Shown here: positions 9,285 through 22,056 of the stretch, piece by piece | Layout of the letters: each line of letters begins with the position of its first letter | How positions within the stretch are numbered: the first letter of the stretch is position 1 | Assembly: GCA_037951165.1 (NCBI GenBank) | Contig: JBBDHG010000003.1 | Location: 12,002,001 to 12,066,000 of the forward strand | Direction of reading: 5' to 3' | Length of the DNA: 64,000 bases | From: Lophius americanus | Lineage: Eukaryota > Chordata > Actinopteri > Lophiiformes > Lophiidae | Translations under genes and position numbers: made by a program | Notes under the pieces: generated by a model | The model's input: the letters and a program-made list of their open reading frames with translations, nothing else | What the model was told of the DNA's origin: nothing | Database searches by the model: none

Positions 9285-11350
9285 ACTATGGGGAGAGCTG
9301 AACAGCATTTTCAGCTCTTACTATAGCTCAAATAAATCAAGGAACATTAACCCGGTGAAACAGCTCTTGGAGTTCCTTCCTACTAACAACCTACGGGATA
9401 TATGGAGAATCTTACACCCCAACACAATAGAGTACACACACGTTTGAAACTCATAAAACAGCTATAGCCAAATAGATTACATAATTACTGGCCGAGAAAG
9501 GAATGGAAACGGTATTGACCATCATAATTAATGTTATTATATCTGAGTATGCCATAGTTACATGGTCAATTTCTCCTTAAAAAACTGCAATTTTTCATAA
9601 GATGTGGTGCATAAATAAAACATATTTGATGGACACTGAATTTTTAAATGATATTAAAAATCATATTGATGTATTTATACAAACTAATGTAGATTTGGTT
9701 GACGCACAAAATGGACCAAAGATTGGTATAGTCTGGGATACTTTCAGGTCATGTTATCATATACAGTAAAAAAGAAATCAGATTCCAGACCCAGATCTGT
9801 GGTCAAATTTTATATAAATGATATGAATTTAAGTCAAAGTTAGATATTTTACTATTAGAAAAAGGCTAATTACTATCGGCATAACAGTAACAAACTAAAT
9901 AATATCCAGGTGAATGAATCGGGTAAATAGTTAACCTCATTAATCAAAAGCACTGTAAAGAAAAAAGCTATATCTATAAAGAACAAAAAACTAGAACAGG
10001 TCTATAGAAAAATGTGATAATCAATAAGAAAATAAGCATTATTACAAAAATCTTTATACATCGGAAATAAAAGAACAAGATCCAAACCCATTTTCTTAAG
10101 TCTCTTAAATTAAAATGCTTATCAGCAGACCAAAAAGAAGGACTTAGTAAAGATAATACTAATTATGAAATTAAATTCTGCCAGTAACAACACTCTCTTA
10201 AAAATAAAAGCCTATTTTTTTTTCCTAAAATAACCGAGTTCTCTCATTTCAAGAAGTTAACAATCAATATAAATTAAAAAGTATAGAAATTTTCAAATAT
10301 ATACATTTGAAATCCTTGATAACAGAAAATTTAAGTCTCAAACATTTAATTCCAACAAAAATCAGAAATCTTAGAGGCAAGAAAAATAAAAAGAGTCAAC
10401 TAATTGGAGGCATGTAAAACATCCTCATCAAAGCAGAAAAAAATGATGAACTGGGACAGAGAGTATATGAGGAATGGAATAATGATTTAGGAGACTATTG
10501 AAAACCAACATTTAATTCAGTACAAACAATGACTAGTCATGATGAGAGTCTACTATAGTAGGGTTCAAAATCATACATTTGACACCAACACCCCAGACAA
10601 GTGTTTGAAGTGTAAAAGTCAGAGTGACTCCCTGATACATGATTTCTGGTACTGTGATAAAATTAGGAAGACATGGGAGGTTATAGAAGAGTGGATCTCA
10701 AGGACATGTAGCTGCGATGTTGCCGTTTCACCAGAGCTCTGACTGTTCCAAAATGTTGGAAAAACAGAAAATATCATGTGGGATGGCATATTGTTTTCTC
10801 GTCGCTGGTTTACAAGAATAAACAACATTAATGAAATATTACCTGAATAATACTGAGTTTATGAGGCCTTTTAAAAGGAAGAAAAGATCAGCCTCAGAGG
10901 CCAGCACAGAGTCTAGAAGAACCCTTTTTCTTTGTTCTTGCATGTGGGTGTTTATGTTCCAGTGTGTATATGTAAATGGTTTTGTGTTATGTGGCGTGCA
11001 TGGAAGGATCGGTTTGTCCAAGAGGGAAGGGTATAAATTCTGTTAAGGGAGGGGAAATTGTAGGTGTAAGAATAGTCTGTATAAATGTGGGGGGTAGGGG
11101 GGAGACTACTTTAGAAAAACACTTAAAAAAAGGTTTATGTGGGAGTTTCAATATGATTTTAAAGGAAAAAGTGGAAGAACGTCTCAACAGCCATTGTGGA
11201 TAATTTTTCTCAAGATTGGTAACTATTAGAGATTTATTAGAGTGTTGTATGAATTATGAACTTATGCTTGCATGCAGACATATGTTATACATGTGAATAT
11301 GTTTATATGAGTATGTGCATTGGGAATTTATTTATACATGTATCTATCTT
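9285..11350 (+). mobile_element. L1-clade LINE with internal deletion of the RT core
   Basis: The plus strand follows L1 ORF2. An endonuclease C-terminal part (LRDIWRILHPNT near 9390, then a Tyr/Arg-Ile-Asp region) is followed by the linker up to about 10190 with LSADQKEGLSKDNTNYEI, the usual start of the RT. The sequence then resumes near the C-terminus. Positions 10539-10742 give a CCHC-like cluster (CLKCKSQSDSLIHDFWYC) followed by a Trp-rich segment, as in the L1 ORF2 tail. RT motifs are absent between the two parts. From 10865 to about 11350 lies probable 3' UTR. There are many stops. The copy is dead and opposite in orientation to the L1 at 5100-6435. Confidence 0.75.
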
Positions 11351-12738
11351 TTTTTCCAGCTTCCAACCTTTTTGTTTAAGGAGCAATCTTATGTTTTGAC
11401 CCTGTCCACATAATCAAGATAAAATTGTAAAACAAATTCCTTCTGAAAGGATAAGGGGAAATTGTGTTTAAATTTGCGAACACCTCATCAATGTAGAGAC
11501 AAAAGGTGGATGCTGTGACTGACACTATCAGAGCGGCGTCTTCAACATGTTGACTCACCTTCTAGAGCTTTAACAGTTGTGCCAAACCGAACCTGAAATA
11601 TTATTGTTTCTTTAAAGTCAGGGTCAGAACTGCCAACTTCTCCTGTTCTGGAGATTAAACTATATTCTTGCAAAAACTCAATTAAACCTTCTTTCACTTC
11701 TGGTCCTGATAACCCAAAAATGAAAAGGGGGTTTGAGACCTTGATAGGTTGATATTTGTCTCCATATGGCAGCGGGTACAGTGTGTGTAGGAAAATCATA
11801 TAAAAACTCTGAACTATATTCAACGCACACAGGCCCGCTCCTTCCTATATACAGACTATTTTTCAATACCTTCAATACAAAAACATTCACCTATGTTGTA
11901 CAAGAGGGCTCCGTTTGAAAAAGAATAGAAAACCACAAAACTGGAGAAGAACAAAATGACTTTGCTTGGATGTAAGAGACGTCCATGATGATGTGATGTT
12001 TGAGATGGACGGTTGGAGAATGTCCTCCGAAGACATTATGGAATGAAAGCACGTTCAATCTGGGTCTCACAGTCCTCTTCCCACGTAATGTAATATATGA
12101 CAAAGAGAGACGGACAGGTCATGTCTGACAGCTCTGCTTCAGGCTCAGAAGGAGGAGTTAGGAACAAACTCAGGCCTTGTTGAAGAAAACCGGGGCGTCT
12201 GTGGTGCAGTGGGCTCTGCGCCCCAGTTGTTCTCATGGCTTTGGGGGATGGGATAAACCATCTGGCCTCTGCTGCATGATCCTTACCAAACATGCCAGCA
12301 TCTACTATGACCTGATGTTCAGGATTGAATGAGGCCACCGCTAGCTGCTGAACCAGTGAAGAAAAATCCTGCCATGGGTTATGTTCATGAAGTAAGTTAC
12401 TGTGGTAGCTGACTGTGAATTTATTCCTCCTAAAGTCAAAAATTTTACAATTTAGGTGAAACCATGACCCTACATGACCCAGAGGGTTGAACTGTGACAA
12501 GTTCTTAATGTATGTTTGGCCCTGTGGTGAACTGCCATCTTTTTTCCAGAGTTAACCCCACCTGTCATGATTATGGGGATTCTGGTTCTGTTATCGACAC
12601 AGCTTCCAGAACTAATTGAAGATGCCTGCCTCCAAAGGCTGACTCCAACATCCTCATAGTCATCTAAATGAATACACTTTGCTTGAATGGCGTTTAATCC
12701 TTGAACCGTTTCTTGTGCTTTGCCCTGATGGCACGACT
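11351..12738 (-). other. unassigned interval with two minus-strand open frames
   Basis: Two frames read leftwards. One spans about 12544-12036 (about 170 codons, beginning after a stop near 12553, no ATG needed) and contains VIVDAGMFGKDHAAEARWF. The other lies at 11823-11542 and contains IFGLSGPEVKEGLIEFLQEY. Neither matches a family I can name. Both look less random than neighbouring frames and share orientation, so they could be pieces of one decayed gene or element. The interval lies between an L1 copy and a dispersed repeat, which favours mobile-element origin. Confidence 0.35.
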
Positions 12739-12992
12739 AAAATCATGACCATCCAAAGATGTCAGCATAAACACCGAGTCTGTGTGATAATGTTCCAAAA
12801 TTCCTCTATTAGAGATTATTTGCCAAAAGCCAAATGACAACCTAGCGTCACCACATTGGTGCTCTCATTAATAACTCTCATTAACAGTTGGGCCCAGAAT
12901 TTCAATCATTTCATCCTCAACATGCAACTTCCACAAACATTGTATATAATTATGATTGCCACTACAAACCATGTCTTTGCTGATGAACCGGT
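12739..12992 (+). repeat. dispersed repeat copy (partner 7780-8072)
   Basis: See the partner copy; the same ordered blocks occur here, from CATGACCATCCAAAG to GCTGATGAACCGGTTCCCTC. Confidence 0.7.
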
Positions 12993-13004
12993 TCCCTCTA
13001 CGCC

Positions 13005-13150
13005 TCAAGGAAGATGTGATTGGAGGAAGGTATTCAGCCACTCCCTACTTAAAACTTGGTGTCGTCAAATGTATTTGCCTGATGAAGGTTTAGAACTGGA
13101 ACATTGTAATAAACATTATTTCTCAAGTAAGTCAGTGTTTTTCGCAAACA
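13005..13150 (+). mobile_element. Penelope-like element 3' tail
   Basis: Aligns with 47050-47190: GATGTGATT, CACTCCCTA(C/T)TTAA, TTTGCCTGATGAAGGT, a short variable stretch, then TTG(T/C)AATAAA. A CTGATGAAGG…GAAAC…AATAAA block is a familiar 3' end of Penelope-like retroelements in fish. CTGATGA followed by GAAA is also the core of hammerhead ribozymes, which such elements can carry; here the second part reads GGAAC, so this copy is degenerate. Confidence 0.5.
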
Positions 13151-15748
13151 TGTAAGTCTGCAACGACAGGTTTGGGAGGAAGTGTTATATCATGATCAGT
13201 CTCATTTCTGACCCAAAGACGGTTCATATGAGGACTGTTCATTTGGAGTTCTATGAGGAGCTAGTAGTCAAAAAAGATCCCACCAGATGAAGCAGATTCC
13301 TGTGGTTCCTCCATTACTGTGTATTTCTGATCAGAGCGGACTAAATACTGAATCTATTGGGACGTTTGTTTGTTTGTTTGTAAGATTGTACCTCGCCATT
13401 AAAACAAAGAATTTAAAATGAATCTAAAACCCCTTGAGTCAAAGTGCAAGAAAGCAGTTTGGACAAGCCCCTCGCTACAGACATACCGCCTCAATGAAAG
13501 TCACAAAATCAATGATATAAATCAAACTATAAAAGTCACAAGAAATAAAAACAACCAATGGATTTTCTTTTTTAATTTTATTGATTTGGACACAATTTTT
13601 ATTATTTTTAATCACTGCTGTTAATAGAAAGAAAGCATCATGACTCATATTGCATTTTAACTGCTTATTATTATATTTATCTTCTTTTGGCAGGCATCCC
13701 TGTCCCTCTACTGCTCCAACCCTCCAAGAGCCGAAACTATGACGAAGATTGGTGAACTTAATATTTTGGATAGATGTTAATAGAGGCCTTCAGCTTCCAA
13801 GGACCTGAACCTGTAGGAGTCCAAAGCCAAATTTCACAAATTTTTTTTCCCCCCAAAGACTGCTCCTCTCTGCGCCAAACATTTGTCTGTTGTGTAAATA
13901 TTTTATAGGCAACTGTCATTTTGTTGTTTACAGTATTGTTGTGATGTTTTGTCCTTTTTCATCTTCATTCGCTGCCACACTGATTAAAAACTCAAACAAG
14001 TGCTCATTGTGTTTGATTAAATTTAAAGAGCAATTTGTTCAGCAAGGAGAGACGCGGTTTAATCCAGTCCACAGAGAGCGCCTAAGTAACTGTTTGTTTT
14101 CTATTAATTAGCATATGTTTGTGTGTGAGTGATGTCCACTTACTTTGCTCTCCTCATTTGCATGTGTGTGTTGGCTTCTGGTAGTCATTTATAAATTGTG
14201 TGTGTGCTTTACGAGTGCACACATGTTATTTTGTGTTGACATTCTAATTGACATCACTTCACGTCGTCAGCCAACCGGGACCTTTGTAAACAGCAATAAA
14301 CTGTTTATTCATTTGATACAATTCAAAGTGGATATGTTCGTTCAACAATCAGTAAAACATTTGTTGTTTAACGGTTTTAATTTTTTTTCATGTTAAGGAT
14401 AAAAATGTTCTCATTAAAAATGACTTTCTTTATCACACTGGTGTCAGAAGCAAAACAAATCCTGCATTCCTTGTTTTCAGATCTCGCTTCAGCATTTATT
14501 ATTTATTATTTATTTTCTTACATTTTTCTATCTCATTCTGTCACTTTTATTGCTTGGCAGATAAGGAAAATACCTAAGTTATTTCCTGTAACAAGTAACA
14601 AGAGTTTTTGCTTTATACAAAGCCAAGATAGACGGTGATAGGAACTGGAATAATATGAATGTTTATATTTATGTGCATCCATCAAGTATTAGATCAAGTA
14701 TCCAGATCTAAATTCTACTGTGCAGCAGTTATAATTCTCCCCTCTGAGGATTTTTCTCACACCATAACTGGATTTTAAAGGGTTAGAATCCTAAAAAATC
14801 AATCAACGTTTGATCGTTATGATCAGGACAATGTAAGTTAAAGACAATCAGTCAGTATGTCAGCTTATGTCCTCACAGAGGGTTTGAGTTGGACCAGAGG
14901 AAGTGAAGCAGGAGAGTTAATGAGGCTTTTTCAATCCGGTTTGTGCTGGTGCTAAGAACGAGAATGGATGGGTCTGACAATAAACATAAAAAATGGGAAT
15001 ACGAATAGCCACGGAGGGCAAACAAAAAGACAAAATTGTTAGTTTACCCAACAAAACACATTCTTAACATTCCTGCTATCGTGAACCTGGAACACCTCCA
15101 TATGTGAAGAGCTCAGCTCAGAGAAGTAATATCGAACCTTGAATATTGAACCTTGATCCTGTATTGAAGACCTGCTTAATCATGTTTGATTCGATCCATT
15201 TTACCACGTTACCACATGTTTGTACTGGTGACGGATCATCTCCAGTACAAATTACACATGAATTGATTTTCCTAGAGCCAGCAGTGCTTTAAATCTGACA
15301 TATTCTCCAGTGGCAGAAGAAAACAGTTTTCGCTCTCAGTGTGGCAGTCGATGCCAGCCTCTGCTGCATACATGCTGGGTTTCCCTTACTTTTGCAGGTC
15401 AAACAAAATTCAGAGAAGGTGACATGTACCAAAACAAGCCTCCCACTTAAACCCAACCCACCATGGTAGAACCGCTATCTTCATTAGATGAACTTTTCTA
15501 CGACAAAGACCAATGTAAGGAAACCCTAGCTTCAACTTCACAAGCACATCACTGTCAACACACTTCCTACATGCCTGTCAGACTGTTCTTTACAAACAAA
15601 CACAAACAAAAAGTTTGCATCTCCATAAGGTACATAAGGTAATTAACTCTATGTGTCTCGGATGTTCAGAGTCCTACAAACATCAGCTTCTACAACTGTT
15701 TTATCTTAGCATGCTGACTAAGATCCAGCGGGAGGCCGTTAATTTACA

Positions 15749-15753
<5 letters not shown>
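13151..15753. other. no gene seen; AT-rich non-coding DNA
   Basis: No motif-bearing frame is visible. Short frames at 13890-14638 are Phe/Leu/Ile-rich translations of AT-rich DNA. A homopolymer run of T followed by C lies near 13840. Confidence 0.5.

Positions 15754-15842
<89 letters not shown>
15754..15842. repeat. (TA)n microsatellite, first array
   Basis: About 88 bp of pure TA dinucleotide. It is separated by 43 bp from a second TA array; both are self-complementary. Confidence 0.97.
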
Positions 15843-15844
<2 letters not shown>

Positions 15845-15881
15845 GGTTCAGTAGAGACAGTACATATATATATAAATATAG

Positions 15882-15884
<3 letters not shown>

Positions 15885-15965
<81 letters not shown>
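15885..15965. repeat. (TA)n microsatellite, second array
   Basis: About 80 bp of TA dinucleotide. The 43-bp spacer between the arrays itself contains TACATATATATATAAATATA. Confidence 0.97.
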
Positions 15966-15970
<5 letters not shown>

Positions 15971-18536
15971 TTCAATGTTTTCACCAAGAAAAAAAACATT
16001 AAAAAAAAAAAATTCTATGAAAAAAAAGAAAAAAATTACTTAATTGGACCAATATTAATTGAATACCTTCACCACTGTAAATGTACCATGAAATAAATCA
16101 TTTGGTTGAGTATGTTTATAAGAGTTAAAAAAAATTCATCCTAATGAAATTATTTCAGGTGTATTAAAAAAACATCATAAAATTATCAGGATTGATGTAT
16201 GTCATAGAAAATAGACAGCTTGATTTATATTAACTCACCCTTCTACCTTTATTTGCAAAGTAGTGTAATTACGTCTTTTTCGGATCTACAAAGTTACACG
16301 GTTCTGTTTCTAGTAGGTCGTCACGTGCTAGAATGTACCAAAATAAAACCTTACTTTTGAATTTTTCACCAAACAGAGACCAAATCATCTGGTGGATTCT
16401 TTCTGGCAGTAGATATTTCCACCATGTTCTGAAGACGGCTCCAACAGGTCCAGTCAAGTGGCAAACAATTTTCAACTAGAAATAGTCACTAAATATGAGC
16501 TCCACCAAACATTTTTTGGCAGATTTGTATGTCTGATGTGCTGAGTCAGCTAGCCTGATTTCAGACTTTCTGGCAGGTTGCACAAAGTCTTCATCCCTAC
16601 CCTCATCCCCTCCTATTGCAAAACAAAAACAATAAAGACTAAATGTGCTTGACAAATGAATGATTATGCCATATCACATTACACAGCGTAAGCAAGATTC
16701 GGAATATAATTAGAAAGCCGTAACGGTTAGATCCCGCCCAGATTGAAATAAAAAAATGGTTTCCTCGTAAACACAGCTCATCGACCACAAATTAAAGGAG
16801 ACGATTGCTCATCTGGAGAGGTGGGGGGTAGAGTGAGGAAACTGGAGGATGGTGGACAGTAGCAATGCTCTGATGGTTTTGCTGCAACAATGCTGTACAA
16901 TTTGCAATAATAGGTTATATGATTTGGTGAACCTAACCAAATCCCACCTTTAGTTATTAGCAAATGCCCTTCAAAGCTGGGCAACATACTCGATGGTTCC
17001 TTTGCTTCAGCAATAACCGGTGAAACAAACAATAATAATCTGGACCCACTGCATGAAAAGTCATTCTCCTTGTAAGAAACATGACATCATTGCCAACGCT
17101 GTATGGGTGTGTTGAGGGAAACCCTGAATATTTCGTATTAGAAGCCCGGTAATCTTAAACTCTGAGTCAATTACCATGGTAACAAACTCTGTGAAGCTAA
17201 CCTGCTCGCTGGCAGGTTTACTTCAACAAAGCCCAAGTTTGTTTCTGACTCCTCACCTTCCGAGCCTGAGGCAGCGCTGTCAGACGTGACCATTTCCAAC
17301 GCATAACTCCCCGCAGATCATTTACAGCAAGATTTTGGCAAGTGATGAGCAAATATCTTAATTCACCCCGTAGAATCCTCCAGGTGGATGCTGGGGTGGT
17401 GGTGGTGCTTTAAAGAGCAGGTAGCAATGCTGATGCAGGGCAGTTGTGGCTTAAGGAGAGCAGAGAGGAGAGGTGGGAAATTTATGATGGCTCCAAAAGT
17501 TTCTGGTCCCAGGAGAGAGGCATTGTGATTGGTAGTATACACTTATGTACTGTTTAATACCTGACATTCATTCTCCATTCAGCAGCAGCAGCTCAAAGTA
17601 AGTCCGCACCTGATTGTCCATATGTAAGAATTATAATTAGGGAACTAACAGGCTGAACAGCACACCTCAGTCTCAGGAAGCGCCTGGATCACCACCTGCA
17701 TACCAATGGACATCTGTAAGGATAGCTGGCGTTTGTTTTCAGACAATTATCGGGATGAATTTGTCAACTATTTCTTGTTAACAGCTTCATATAAACTGGA
17801 GGCACAAGACTTAAGATACAGAATAAGGAAAGGAGAGACCAGAGTATACAAAGATGAGAGAGAGTGGTGCATGAGATGCCTCCAAGTCGCATTATATCCT
17901 GTTAAATTTATTTTCATATGACCAAACATTGTATCCTTGGCCCAGAGGGCAGATAATGCTCTTTGTGCATATCAATGAGTGCAGGATCAGGGTTAAACAG
18001 GGCTTCATTACAGCCCTCTGTATCACAGGGCACAACGTCTGGCATGCTGTCAAAGCAATCTGCACCTCACTGTAATAAATAAAGTCCAACTACAGTCCCA
18101 TTATCTAATCATATCAATAGGACGAGATGAGGCTTGGGCTCCAGAGACTGGATTCACTGGATATCTGATTCACTGGAGATGGGACTCCGAATGAACGGGG
18201 TGGGGGTTGGACAGGATCAAAGACGCTGTTGCTCTCATTCCGAGTTAATTCACTTAATATGCATGGCTCTGTTTTATTTCCTTCAGCTGCTTCACCCTCG
18301 GTCACTGTGGCCGACCGTGACTGTCGCAGCCACATTGTTAACTCCTACGTTCACGTCCACTGCTCCACTGAGGTGAACGCAACGGAAATTGGTCCGGCAG
18401 TTTGTTGGAGTACATGTGTCAAATTAAATCTGATAAAGTATCTGGAGCACAAGTATTGCAGGGCAGGGTACACTCATAATACAATTACTTGAATTTACTA
18501 CAAATATGTCAAGTATTTGCACCAAACTAAATTGTG
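15966..18536. other. no gene seen; partly unique, possibly regulatory DNA
   Basis: Poly-A-rich to 16050, then mixed-composition sequence without recognised repeats. A (CAG)-like run is at 17580-17592. The region 17880-18080 is compositionally balanced and lacks repeat signatures, as ancient conserved non-coding DNA often does, but conservation cannot be judged from one sequence. Confidence 0.4.
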
Positions 18537-18558
18537 TAGATAGATAGATAGATGGATG

Positions 18559-18621
<63 letters not shown>

Positions 18622-18680
18622 GGATAGATGGATAGATGGATGGATGGATGGATGGATGGATGGATGGATGGATGGATGGA
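18537..18680. repeat. (GATA)n/(GATG)n compound tetranucleotide array
   Basis: About 144 bp. GATA units dominate the first two thirds and GATG the last third, with interspersed GATG in the GATA part, consistent with unit conversion within one array. Confidence 0.95.
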
Positions 18681-18964
18681 TTTTGTCGTTATAGCATCTC
18701 CAACAGACAGACATTCTAAAGGTGACTAAAAATTAAGATATACTATATAATAAGACATCTTATAGACATAGTTAGCGTGCTGATTGATACCACATATAAC
18801 TTGAGAACCTTCGTTCAACACGAAACTAAGCTATGTCAAAGTATCACAGATTCCTCAGCCCCTTTAGAATGACCCGTCTCACGTGAAGACCCATGATTGG
18901 GTCCTAATGTTTTCATTTTTTTTTTTTGGTAATGTGCACAATGCTATATTATTTTATTAAGGTT

Positions 18965-19048
18965 GTAGTGTGTTTCCCATAGCTCTCCCTAGTGGCCTTA
19001 TGTAGAATACTGCTACTAAAATCCCTCACTGGTGCCAAAATCCCATTT
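18965..19048 (+). repeat. dispersed repeat (partner 22281-22375)
   Basis: Shares AGCTCT(C/T)CCTAGTGG, TATGTAGAATA/TATGTAGTATT and AAAATCCCTCACTGGTGCC-like blocks with 22281-22375. The family is unidentified. It directly abuts the L2-like LINE end. Confidence 0.55.
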
Positions 19049-19049
19049 T

Positions 19050-19790
19050 TGGCACATTTAGGCTCCCTTGTCTATTCAACTGTGCGAAATGGAACGTCCT
19101 CTAGATTGTATCGCACAAAAACTGTGTACATTAAGATAAACTTTTTCCTCTCCTGGGGAACCCTCTGCCAATCTCAGTTCGGGGGGGGCAGACACCTTCT
19201 CTACATTTAAGAGTAGGCTTAAAACCTTCTTTTATAATGAAGCTTATAATTAAGGCTGGCCTAAGCTAGCTGCTATAGGTTTAGACTGCTTTGGGATCTC
19301 CATGATGCACTGAGCTTTTCTCTCTCTCTCTCTCCCTCTCTCGCTCTCTCACTGTCCCTCCTTATACATTCCTCTCACTTAAATGCATGTCACTGCATTA
19401 TGCATGTTACTAACTTGACTTCTAACCAGGTGTCTTTGTCTCGTTTTCACCCTGTAGGGTCACATGGTTGGTGACTTCATCTGCTGCTGTGGACATGTTC
19501 GGTGTCCACGGATTACAATATGATCATAATGATGATTACAATTATTATCATTATTATTAATATTATTGTATATTATTTCCATAAGCTATTGCTAAATTTT
19601 ATATTACTATGAAATCGCCACTGTCTCCAAGTGCTTACTCACGGAGGAATTTGTTGAGACTCTGTAAGATAATTATATAAAGAGTTTGGTCTAGACCTGC
19701 TATTTCTGGAAAGCACCTTGAGACAACAGATGTTGTGAATTGGCGCTTTATAAATAAAGATTGATTGATTGGATTGATTGAACTTTCTGG
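19050..19790 (+). mobile_element. L2/Maui-like LINE 3' end
   Basis: The end of the ORF is recognisable in broken frames: SWGTLCQSQ, then ADTFSTFKSRLKTFFYNEAY, matching the LFNSLP…TLSTFKSRLKTFLF block at the C-terminus of L2-type ORF2. Next come the CT-rich and ATGCATGTCACT blocks of the 3' UTR, CGCCACTGTCTCCAAGTGCTT, AGTTTGGTCTAGACCTGCT and GAATTGGCGCTTTATAAATAA, and an ATTG-repeat tail ending at about 19790. The copy is 5' truncated. Confidence 0.8.
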
Positions 19791-19888
19791 TATTCCTATG
19801 AAATTTGATGCAGTAGTTACTTTTTGTTATTTGTGTTACTGTACTTCAATGATGAATTCATATACAATATAGTTATGTACATGACCAT

Positions 19889-19925
19889 CGGCAGCATGGT
19901 TGCCTCACAGCAAGAACCTTCTTAC
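19889..19925 (+). mobile_element. SINE fragment, HE1-like 5' part
   Basis: GGCAGCATGGTTGCCTCACAGCAAGAA matches, in overlapping short blocks, the head of the tRNA-derived SINE seen at 30287-30598. Only about 37 bp is present. Confidence 0.5.
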
Positions 19926-20532
19926 TCAAAACTTATGTCATGACCAATTACCTAAGAAAATGAAATTACCGGACATACATATGTTTTAAGTAAACTTAAA
20001 TACATTTAAAAAATGTATTTAGATGTATTTAGTTAGTCAAAGTTAACTGATCATTCATTATATATATATTTTTATTACATTTAAATTACTCTTAATATAA
20101 TTTATTAAAGTGAAATGAAATCACCAATTCTCAAATATTGAGTTTGCAACTTAAGAGTTAAAAGGTCCTGTGAATGTAACGTTCTAAGCCGTGGTTACAT
20201 GATCTGCGAAAAGTTCATATTCGACAAATTGTAGAAATCGTATGAACACAAAGGAAAGCAGATGCTACTGGAGCTCAACATGATTTTTGTTCTAAAGATA
20301 TTCTATAAGAACATTTTCAAAGTTTTCGTACTTTCTTTCAATGACTTAATTTGAGCATGCAATGCCAAGTTATATGATTTATTACACAAGTCTATATTAC
20401 TCAAAAAATATGAGTTTGATGAATACAAAGAAAAAAATAAATAGTGACCAGCACTCTTTCAATATCAAGTTATTTTTCAATTTAATAGCATTTTTAAACA
20501 TATTTCAAGTTTTCAAAACTCATTTTTAATTT

Positions 20533-20700
20533 GAGCATTGGGTTCACAATGAAGAAAGTAACGGGTTCAAAACCACCTCTGGCCTTTGTGTCTTTCTGTG
20601 TGGAGTTTGGAGATTCTTTTCATGTTTGTGTGAGTGCTCTCCAGGTTCTCTGGTCCAAAAACAGTCAATATGAGTGAATTGGTAGTTTATTAGAGTGTAA
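20533..20700 (+). mobile_element. decayed HE1-like SINE fragment
   Basis: Contains GGGTTCAAAACC (B-box-like), CTTTCTGTGTGGAGTTTGGAG, GTGTGAGTGCTCTCC and GGTCCAAAAACAGTC, the ordered body blocks of the SINE also found at 30287-30598. There is no clear tail. Confidence 0.6.
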
Positions 20701-21962
20701 TCAATTAATCATGTTAATAATTAAACTAATAAAAACTTAAGTTATATTATTACATTTTAGATTACTTGAAACATATATATTTTTCAGGGGCATACATTTT
20801 CTTATGTAATCAGTAATGATAAACATTTTGAAAATTCAACTTATTTATTAGATTTAGAGTGTGGGAAATCTCTGCTTACAGGACTTTTGTAAGTTTGCAT
20901 GGCTATATTTTCTTTTTTCTCCTTGCTATTATTGCACTGGGCAGTTTCAAATGTTCTTAGTTTTCTAGGCCAGACTGGGCTCTCAGGGCTTGATTAATTG
21001 CATGTCATCTCTTATCTTTATGGTTCAATCACATCCAGATGAGGCGAAACCACAAAACATTTCCTAAATTAGCTGTAAGCAGCTAACAACAAAAAGCCCT
21101 CATCAGGGAGCAGAACCCGTCCCATCAGGGTCGACCTGCCTCATTGGACATCAGCCTGCTGCATCATTGGTCTGCGCACAGCCAGGTGTCAGGCTGGCAT
21201 TTGTTCCGCGGTCAAATTTAGCCGATCCATCTGCTGCAAATTGACTATCCCTGATGTTGGACTGGGTCAACGCATGAATCCCCATTAGGCTCAGCTCTAA
21301 CCACTGGGATTCAATAAATCCCTCGGAGAGGCCTCGTTTTTCAGATTCTTCCTTATTCTGTATCAGATGCATCTATTTCTACCATCATCCACTCCCTCAT
21401 TATCCTCTTAACAATTAGTGGCAAACACAGTAAAACGCTGAAATATCACTCCCTGTTGACAAATACAGACTGAACAAATTTTAAATCAAATTATTCTCAA
21501 TGAGCCTTAGTTTCAGAGTTTGAGAGGGGTCACTGACAGTTTTCCAGTGGCCTGTTAAGGTATTATTGTATGTATTTTTGCCATTATTTAGATTTTTCAT
21601 CCATCAGCCAGTATAACATTGTGGCAGTGGAGTTTCCCATCTGTCATTCTAAAATGTATCAAAATGTTTGAGAACCAGGGATTATGTTTTTTTTTCATTT
21701 TTCCAATCATCTCAAATTATTGATTACAGATGCACATAGCATTGAAAACGATTAAATAAAAAAGTAGACACCTTATCTGCATTGACACTTGATAAATATT
21801 TACTCACATTATGAGAATCATGAGACATTTATAAATGTCGAGATGCTGGTACCTGCATACGTTTTATCCTGATTTCCAACATCATGCAATGGCGCTGAGT
21901 GACATCACAGAAATCTAATAAACATTATGGGCATGGGCAAGCACACGAACTTATCCTCTTCA

Positions 21963-22056
21963 TCTCGTAAACTAGAGATCCTTCTCGAATTACGAGATCC
22001 TGATCTCATAATACGAGACAATGATCTCATAATCTCGTAATTACGAATATACGAGG
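21963..22056. repeat. cluster of short palindromes built on CTCGTAATTACGAG
   Basis: Within 94 bp there are repeated half-sites TCTCGTAA, TCTCGAATTACGAGA, ATCTCATAATACGAGA and ATCTCGTAATTACGA, many of which can pair with one another. The pattern is self-complementary at several registers. Confidence 0.75.

Noticed and set aside
15615..15999. Tyr/Ile repeat open frames
   Set aside because: Translations of the TA arrays; no start context or flanking coding signal.
18424..18714. Ile/His/Pro/Ser repeat frame
   Set aside because: Translation of the GATA/GATG array.
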